A DNA stretch of 64,000 nt. It comes from Gnetum montanum (taxonomy: Eukaryota; Streptophyta; Gnetopsida; Gnetales; Gnetaceae). The DNA lies in the NCBI GenBank assembly GCA_015680685.1, contig MNCI01012642.1, positions 797,298-861,297 of the forward strand. Reading direction: 5' to 3'. Below the pieces are notes generated by a model that saw only the letters and a program-made list of their open reading frames with translations, made no database searches and was not told the origin of the DNA. Below, one piece after another: positions 56,331 through 64,000 of the stretch. Both the position numbers and the translations under genes were made by a program. Within the stretch, counting starts at the first letter, position 1. Each line of letters opens with the position of its first letter.

Positions 56331-56879
56331 GGCTATCTCTTTCATTTAATGGAAGAGTCTATGTAGATTTGATGCTAACATATCCTTAGATCAATTCTAT
56401 TTAGATCATGATATGACCAAGTAAAGGTTGTTGCCCATTTGTTAACCACCTCTAATAGCTTCTTTTTCTACACAAGAACAAGGTTAGCATTGATAATAAC
56501 TAGCTTGCCATTTTTTAGAAAAGCATATTCCATTTTAGCTAATAGATTTTTTAACTCAAAGGACTCTTGTTTAAAGCTCTTAAGGATTTCCAACTCTCTC
56601 CAATTGGTTTCATCAAGTTCATTAGAGATTTGGTGATGAATTTGCTCCATCTCATCCATGTCTTCAATGTAGGTACTTGTCAAACTCTTAGTCTATTCCA
56701 TGCATAGAGTTGAGTTGCTTTCAGGTTCAGCTATTAGCCATTGGATGCTCTCCTATTTTGTGGTTGTTGCATACATGCACCTTTAGATTTCTGTGACATT
56801 TACACACTACATGCATTCTATGATTATTGTACTTTTTAGTTTCCATAATTTCTGCAAGCAGTGGCACCCTATGTCACTC

Positions 56880-57260
56880 TATGCATGCATGGAACGTGCT
56901 TCCTCTCAATCTTTCCAAAATCATTTTCCTTGGAAATTTTCAAAGAGATATCTATAATTCTCAATCGTGCATCTAATGTACTTAGCCAGGTTCTTCCCAT
57001 GATGATTTGGAAGTCCCCCTTGTAGTTGTCTATTCAGATCACAAGGAAGTTAGCAGAATAAGAACACCCATAAATGGTGGTCATAGTATCCTTCACCAAT
57101 CCTAAGGGAACAGTAATGGATTAATCTGCAAACTCAAGATGAATATTACTCTTCTTGAGAGGAGGCAGGTTCTAGGCTTTATACATTTCATGCGAGATCA
57201 AGTTTACACCAGAACCTGAGCCCAAAAGAGCCTTGGACGGCTTATTTCCAATGATTTGCA
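56880..57260 (-). pseudogene. Protease of the longer Athila-type element, broken
   Basis: On the minus strand SKALLGSGSGVNLIS (about 57,200-57,240) occupies the active-site position; DLG of the related element is GSG here, so the catalytic Asp is gone. The downstream FQIIMGRTWLST-like region near 56,980-57,010 corresponds to the G-R-x-W-L segment. Confidence 0.6.
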
Positions 57261-57949
57261 AATAAACAAGGGGACTCCAAGGATTAGATCATTTCCTAGG
57301 AAGGTGGCCAACCTTTATCCAATCTATGACCACATGGATCAACATTACAATATGCACTTTGGAAGGTGTTTAGTTCAAATGAATCTCAATGGTATTGCAA
57401 AGGATGAAGGAGAAGTAAGATCATCAGCTACAAGTGTCTGTGAGGGCTTAGAAATACTATTGGTTTGGAAGAAATGTCATTTTTAGGGCTTATTATTGAA
57501 CCACTCAACTGGGAGGCCGACTATAAGTTACCAACCCTTGTGGCATTTCTTTGTTAAGGCTAGGTTGAAATTTCACCTTGCATGGATGGAGTTGGTGACA
57601 ACTAAGTTGAGGGTGGAGTATAGGTGTAGAAGAATGAGGAAGATAGAAAGGAAATGAGGACTCCCCTCTTGGAGATTGAGCTCTGTAATACTTAGGAGGG
57701 TATTAGTGGTGTTGAAAAGAGGCGTGACTGGAAGACTCATAGAGAAATCGATTGCTAAACATAGTACCCATATGGATCTAGTTATTGGTAAGGGTACTGT
57801 TGCCTTAGTGGTGGCATCCCCCATGACTATGGTTGCTACCACTGCTAATATTACTAATGAGGTTGAGGTGGAGCTCCACTCAAATAATAGGCTTGTTGTT
57901 GGTGGAACTACCTATAGTTGCCTTGAGGATAAGGCAACCTCCTTGTTAC

Positions 57950-59909
57950 TTGCCATTTTGCCAACCTAGGATTCAAGGCATACATCCTAGCCTCTTGCAA
58001 GTGTGACACAATGGGGAAACATCCCTCAGGATGCTTGTATTGATAAATGTCACACCCACCACCATCATGTATCTTAAAATTTGCAACCTCTTCAATGATA
58101 GCAACATTGTCCTTACCTCTTTGATGGGCACATTCAACTTCCCTTATTCTCCTTTGATCACAACCACTACCTTGCTTTTTGGACTCTTCTATAATTCTAA
58201 GGGTAGTTTATAATTTCTCATCCAAAGAGTTCCATATTTTATCTACCTTGGCTAATATTTCAAAAAAAAAAATTTTATTGGTAAGGTTTTATGTTACACC
58301 ACTTCATCAAGTGATGCTTCCTCCTCATTATTACAAAACTGGATCTTTCTTTTGTAGATGGAAGGATCCTATTTGTATTCCTTCACATTTTCACTTTTCC
58401 TCAGCTCTCCTTCTTCTTTGGTTACCTACTCAATTAGCCTTTGGATCTGATGGCCTCTTAGTTTTGAAATTCTCCCTTGAGCATAGATTCCAAGAATTTT
58501 CCTCATTTCTATTTGAAGCCCATCTATGATATGGTGGAGCTGCTCCCTTTGAGAAAAGCTACTTGGACTTCTGTGCAATAGAGAGTAATATTTTTCCATG
58601 GCTACATCTAAGGATTCATGTGTTTCTTACCTACACCCTTAGATATACTTCCTCAGATTAGGCACTTAGAAGTACATTTGATACATGTCATTGAAGAGTT
58701 CAAGCATCATACTCAGTCTTCTAACTGATTTCAGTTCTAAGGACTAATACTAGCTTTCAACCTCCTTGATGAATGTCCTAGGTAACAACTTCAATTTTTG
58801 CCAATAGTTTTCCATGTTCTATAAGGCACAAGCATCATGAAAGGCTTGAAGATGATTTTGTGGATCAGAATGGTATTTGCCTTCAAACTTGGGAATATTT
58901 TTCATGTCCAATTTGATCTAGCTATCTTTCACATGCCTTGTTGGAATTCTCATGGCCTCTGTAATGTTTAGCATGTTTCTAGTTGTAAGCAAAGGCTCAT
59001 CATAGTAAGAGCCCCTGTGATGGCCATGATGCATATGATGCCCTCTACTATCCCTTTGTTCATGGTGGTGGACCGTCCTTAATGGCCCACACTTCTAGTC
59101 TCTACTATTTCAATAGGACTTACAATCATCTTTGTCCCACCAATTACCTTCATCATGGTCTTGTCCTTTGTGGCTTTAGTTAAAGCTAGAGGATCAAGAA
59201 GATGAGGATGATGAAGGCAAAGAGGAAGGAGGAATAGCACCAGAATGGTGCCTACTACTCTCTCTTCTTTGGTCATGGCCACAATCACCATGTTTATCTT
59301 TATCATGGTGCTTATTCATGTTCCTATCTTGACTCCCTCCTTTGGACACCCCATGGTCATTGGACCTCCCATGGTTATTGGACCCATTTTTCCTTGAACT
59401 AAGGTTATTTAGAGTTGATTGTAAATTTTGGTTAAGGACCCCTTTATCAAAGAAAAGGTGAGGAGAGTTAGTGTATTGAGAATCCCCTTAGAAGGGATCC
59501 TCTCCTTCCTTCTAGCCTAATAGGAACAAAGGGTTTGTGAACCATTTCCTCTTTGATGCCTTGTAGTAGGCCTCCTATTGTTAATCCTTCTTCCATTCTA
59601 CCTCAATGGAATGATAGTCTTGATAGTCATGATCTTGCACAACATATTTAGCATTGAGCCCTATGATGCTCAATTTCATTAGAGTGTAGAGCAGCATGGC
59701 AGGAATTGATTAATTAGGCGGAAACACAATGTTTCCCTCCATGTTCCTCCATTGCATTTGTTCATCTTGGTGTAGGATGGAGGTGAAGTTTATAATATAC
59801 TCATCTGGATGATTATAGACCACTTTGCATTGTTCGGACATAGGTGGCTTTGCTTATTGGAATTGCCTTTGTATGGTGGTGAAGAATCTCCCTTGTGAAA
59901 AGAAGCCAT
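57950..59909 (-). pseudogene. Gag of the longer Athila-type element, broken
   Basis: The ATG at 59909 starts a Ser/Pro-rich N-terminus like that of the 21.8-28.8 kb element. A His/Asp/Arg-rich linker lies at about 59,030-59,310. The gag core follows (KNIPKFEGKYHSDPQNHLQAFHDACAL near 58,800-58,900), then a Cys/His-like segment near 58,030-58,070. Frames change repeatedly. The His-rich linker being present in both family members shows it is a stable feature of this gag. Confidence 0.65.
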
Positions 59910-59937
59910 ATTAGATCAAAAGAAAAATAGTGTACTT

Positions 59938-59957
59938 TTGTTGTTGTTGTTGTTGTT
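59938..59957. repeat. TTG microsatellite
   Basis: Six TTG units just upstream of the gag start codon, in the short leader between PBS and gag. Confidence 0.85.
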
Positions 59958-60041
59958 ATTAATGATAACAACTTTAGGGTACATTACAACATCATTATAT
60001 AATTTCACTAACTCCTAGGTAGTGCATGTAGCTAACTAAAG

Positions 60042-60059
60042 TCCTTGGCAATGACACTA
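60042..60059 (-). other. Primer-binding site, eroded tRNA-Asp type
   Basis: The minus strand reads TAGTGTCATTGCCAAGGA, one base inside the LTR. It matches 12 of 18 bases of TGGCGCCGTTGCCGGGGA, and all six differences are C-to-T or G-to-A changes. Confidence 0.65.
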
Positions 60060-60060
60060 A

Positions 60061-60901
60061 TGATGAGTAGCGAGCAGTTCCTATGTCCAACCATGTGAAT
60101 CACTAGAATTCACTAAGCAATCTGGTCGAATTCCATAGACTTTGGCTCCCTAAGTACACTAGGTCTAGGTAGTGAATCTAATAGATGTGATTGTTGTCTT
60201 CTTAGTTTCACTTATGAATTTCAAAGGTATAGTTAAGTGTAACTAAGGCATATGATTTTTATCATTTTACCTTTTTCATTTAATTAGCCTAAGTGTCAAA
60301 AATAAAGTAATTAAATTTTTAATTAATCTAATAACTAACTAATGCCTAGCTAATTCTAACATAAGCATCCATTCTCACTTTCTATACACATCCTGAACAT
60401 GTTACAATGCTACTAGGTTACCAAGCGTAAGTGCTACTAGGATTACCAAGTGTTAACATATGCTCAAAGTGGTCATACTTATGTGTGTTAATTAATTGCT
60501 ATGAATTAATTGCTTAAATGCATTAAAGTAAATTGCATGAATAATAAATTCATGAAGTAAATATTAAGTTAAGTCCATGTGCTACAAGGTTTATCAAGAA
60601 ATCTCTTCTTTATTACCATTCACATTGAGGTGCTCACATACATCAGTGCTCGAATAAAGATCTGTACACTTCTCAACTTCTAATGCGGGCACCTAGAAAA
60701 TATTCTAACTTTGGAAGAAAAAATTACAAAATTTTAGCTAGCAACTAATGATCGAATACTATAAATGTAGTTGGCATGTGCATTTATATAGGCAACAAAA
60801 GACATTGTGTTAATGTGTATGCATTGACAAAGCAAACCACACATTGATACAATCATGTTGACAAAATCTTGTCGCTGCGGTCAACCCATGATGACTCATC
60901 A
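60061..60901 (-). repeat. 5-prime LTR of the longer Athila-type element
   Basis: 841 bp, TGATGAG...CTCATCA. The minus-strand TATA box CCTATATAAATG is at 60,781-60,792. It contains ATTAATTGCTATGAATTAAT and GGATTACCAAG words shared with the other LTRs. Confidence 0.8.
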
Positions 60902-63900
60902 ATTAGTAGTAGAGTTAATGATTCTTTTTAATGTCCCCCTTCACCTAGCTTGTAAAATAATGAAGAAGTCATATAAGTTCATTTTTCCTTTTGCATATGC
61001 CTTTTATTTAACATTTTCTTATGAACTTGTGAGTGAAGGGGAGAAATCCTATACAATATATAATTGTGTAGAACTTTGTGACTAGCCACTGTAAGGATTT
61101 CATACAATTGTAACTTATATAACCACTCATATACTTTAATAAAAAATAACACATGTAAAGCTACAAAAGTAATGATTCAAGGGGAGTGTTGATCCTATGA
61201 TAAGACTTAAGTCTAGTCATGAGTTTTGTAAGTAATAACAATTTGAGTTAAGTGATTATAAATACTTTATTTCATAAAGACATGAAAAATCTTGGGAACA
61301 TTCACAACTTTTTATAAAATAAATTCTAGATGAAGATCAGTAAGAAAATGAATGAGAAGAAGAAGAAGAAGATTAAGTAGAATGTCAAAGAAGAATCTAA
61401 GTATGTAAAAGAAAATAAGTCTTGAAACAATAAGTAGACTCTATTCAAGGAAAGGTGTAAAACCATTCATGTCAAGGTATCTCTTAGTATTTTACAAATT
61501 ACTAATATTGAGATGACAAAGGAGCAAATAGTTTAATTCAAGAGCTAATCAATAAGTTTTGCAAGAAACATGTGTGATGCTTATAACACAAGATTCATTT
61601 TCTTAAGAATTGAAGATCCAAAGTTATGCCATATGTAGCTCGGTCTAGTTTCTTAGAGAAGGAGAGATGTCCATCTAGGAGGTTATGATGGAAACGAAAA
61701 GGAATACTTACAAATAAGCATTTCATAAGGCTTACCAAAGTTTAGAGAATTTTGTGAAGTTGAATTAGATGTGACTTAATGAAGTATAGTAGAAAGAATG
61801 AAGTTAAGCATGATGTGACTTAAGAAAGCATAAGGAGTTAGATTATAATAACAAGTCTAACAAAAGTGCTCATAACTTAATTATAATTTATAAGTAATAA
61901 GTTGGAAATTAGAATTTGTAACAATAAAGATTATGAGTCATGATTATACAAATTAAGGTTAATTAAGAAATCTTACAAATAAGATTTATGGAGTATGAAT
62001 GTGATAAAGTTTTTAAGTTGAAAATATGAAGGTTAAGCATACTATCAAAACACTAATCATAATATTTTAGATTTTTCTAAGAGTGTAAAAATATACCTAC
62101 CTCTAAAAAAATTCCCACACATTCTTTGAAACATTTAATCCAATGTTAGTTGCACTTTTTATTCCTCAATCTTTGCTTAAATTATGACCATTTTCTTCCA
62201 TGTCTATTACTACATTTGCAAACATCCCATCATTTTCTACATAATATTAGCTGATTATTCCCCAACCAAGTTTACCATTGCTATCATTTAACCCTACTAA
62301 TACTATTATAGAAGGATTTGTAAGCTAATTTTTCTCTTCCATTTAGCATTTAGTTAATCATCTTGGCATGAATGCATAGCTATTAGCCTTGCTTATAAAC
62401 ATCATTATGTATTGACTTTAAAGAAATGAAGACAATCTAGATAATACTATAGCCATGNCAAATGGTATAGTAGCTTATTTGAAGTAGTTTTCCACCTTGA
62501 GATAAACTTATCTAAAGGTTCATTTACAACTTTTTTAGAGAGCTAAATGACATGACACTACTACTTTGTGGAATGTTGAATATAAAACATTTCAAAAAGG
62601 TTATAAAAAGTTGTTCAAGGGATGCAATAGGCCCATAAGCAAGGATCTATACCACTCAGGTGCTCTTCTAGAAAGTTAGTTTTAAAATAATTTGAGAACT
62701 ATGTAAGGATAAGGAACTAACAACATGCATTCATTCCTAAATGTTACCACATGGTTCACAAGGTCACTAGTTTCACCATTGTATNCTGGTTGCAAAAAGA
62801 AGTAAAGAAGTAGCACTTCAACATGGTGACCAAAAGTTCCTTACAATCAAAAATAAAGCTAATAAAATGGCTAAACAAAATAAAGCATAGCCAACCACTC
62901 AAGATGTTTCTTTTGTTTCTACTTTAATACCTCAAGCATCCAATTAGTAGCAATGTAGTGTTGCCTCCTCTTCCAACACCAATCAACATAACAAAGTTTT
63001 ATGGATAGAATAAAATATGCTAAGCTTCTCATGAATCACTCACTTCTTTTCAACAAATTTACTTAAGATGGACATCTTTAATACAAGCAAGTTTTTGATT
63101 ATACTAGAGCAAGTTATAGATGTATACAACTTCTTATCATGGATTCTTCCCAATGCTAAGAGAGAGATCCTAATTGCCTAAGTGCTATCATTATGGCAAA
63201 TAGTACTAATACCATGTAATAGTAGGACATGACACAAATAGTTGTTGCAATCATAAATATGACCTAAAGTACTTGATTGATCAAGGGTGAATTATTTTTA
63301 ATCAAGGTAGTTCTATCCATTATAATAATTTGTAATTACAAATTTTTCAAAATTCACTTGGAACCAAGCACACTATTATAGCCTTCACCAAGAAAGATTA
63401 TAATAGTAATATACACAACATCTTTATTAGTTTTCCCATGTTCCAACCTCCTCAAGAACCATGTGTCATATATCCTTCTTAGCATAATAATATAAATAAT
63501 TTCAAAGCTTTCACTTGATCTTTCACGTCTTTCAAGGAGACTTACTACATAAACATGTCATACTACTAAAATTTCTTATAGAAATGTACTTCTAATACTC
63601 ATTTTTATTCACCTAAAAAATCATATACCATCAATATGATCCTTTATAGTAATAACCTAATACCTACTTCATTTCCTTCATTTATTCAAGCCCTTGTTGA
63701 ATAGGTTGCATAAGCTTATTCATTTTTTGCTATCATTTGACATGTCTATTTACATTCAATCCTTATTTACACATCATCTAATCTAATGCCATAGCATCCT
63801 ATATCCATTGTATCAACTTAGCTTATACAACCTTCCAAAGTTTGAGTCCTCACTCATAGCTATTAGCAATGTGACACTCAACAAGGCAAAGAAAAAGTTA

Positions 63901-64000
63901 AAGCTCCTAAACTCCCCAAAAAACCTTCTAAGATTCATAAGAAAATTACTACAACACCTTGTCCTACCACACTTGGCTAGGAAAAAGTGATGCTTAGGAT
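60902..64000. other. AT-rich region, nothing certain
   Basis: From 62.3 kb on, the plus strand has a weak coding look, with Met/Leu-rich fragments such as LNDMTLLLCGMLN (near 62,550) and NKAKKKLKLLNSPK (near 63,870). It could be an old gag, but no motif supports a family. Two single N bases occur (62,457 and 62,785). Confidence 0.35.

Larger units (their letters stand above)
48735..60901 (-). mobile_element. Longer Athila-type LTR retrotransposon with decayed pol
   Basis: Same family as the element at 21.8-28.8 kb: LTR ends TGATG...CATCA, TGGGGGTA polypurine tract and tRNA-Asp-type PBS. On the minus strand the order is 5-prime LTR, gag, protease, RT, RNase H, integrase, an extra 3-prime coding region, then the 3-prime LTR, which is cut short at about 48,735. 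All coding parts carry many stops. The order with an additional ORF after integrase is characteristic of Athila. No matching target duplication was found because the left LTR end is missing. Confidence 0.85.

Noticed and set aside
57573-57969. Frames on both strands of 89-97 codons
   Set aside because: Shadows of the gag C-terminal part; no motif of their own.
1-64000. CRISPR arrays, bacterial operons, rRNA genes
   Set aside because: No spaced identical repeats and no rRNA or bacterial signals; all content is of plant nuclear type.

Overview
The window reads as nuclear DNA of a seed plant with a large, repeat-packed genome. One spliced protein gene is recognisable. Nearly everything else is decayed retroelement sequence: LTR retrotransposons of the Athila and Tat types (Ty3/gypsy) and an endogenous caulimovirid (plant pararetrovirus). 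Scattered single N bases fit an older clone-based assembly. The species cannot be named from the sequence; a gymnosperm or a large-genome angiosperm would both fit.

Layout. 0-6.4 kb is AT-rich non-coding DNA with an Athila-like untranslated remnant, an LTR-like TATA region, an inverted repeat and short tandem repeats. 6.5-8.5 kb is a minus-strand Tat-type remnant (RNase H, second RNase H, integrase). 10.4-12.7 kb holds a two-exon A1-family aspartyl-protease-like gene (minus strand, 441 residues). Its splice sites and reading frame join exactly, but both catalytic motifs are altered. Its 930-bp intron carries a tRNA-like (SINE-type) segment. 14.9-20.7 kb has two gag remnants in opposite orientations. 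21,849-28,790 is a structurally complete Athila-type element with 5-bp target duplications, PBS and PPT, but no reverse transcriptase or integrase. 29.8-46.8 kb is a rearranged cluster of endogenous pararetrovirus (EPRV) pieces mixed with Tat and other fragments. 48.7-60.9 kb is a longer Athila-type relative that does carry degraded RT and integrase plus an extra 3-prime coding region. 61-64 kb is AT-rich with nothing certain.

The most striking structure is the EPRV cluster. It is bracketed by two direct copies of the same 1,270-bp host segment (28,542-29,811 and 46,823-48,092, about 97% identical by eye), so the cluster sits inside a very long target-like duplication. Inside it, two capsid-polymerase copies (31.2-35.9 kb plus strand; 38.5-42.3 kb minus strand) form a roughly 4-kb inverted repeat. 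Copy B is longer than one viral unit and ends beside a tRNA-Met primer-binding site. Small pieces of virus sequence are stitched into several junctions. Stop codons that differ between the copies are mostly CAG to TAG changes, as expected from deamination of methylated cytosine. None of the viral copies is intact: each has frameshifts, stops and deletions in key domains.
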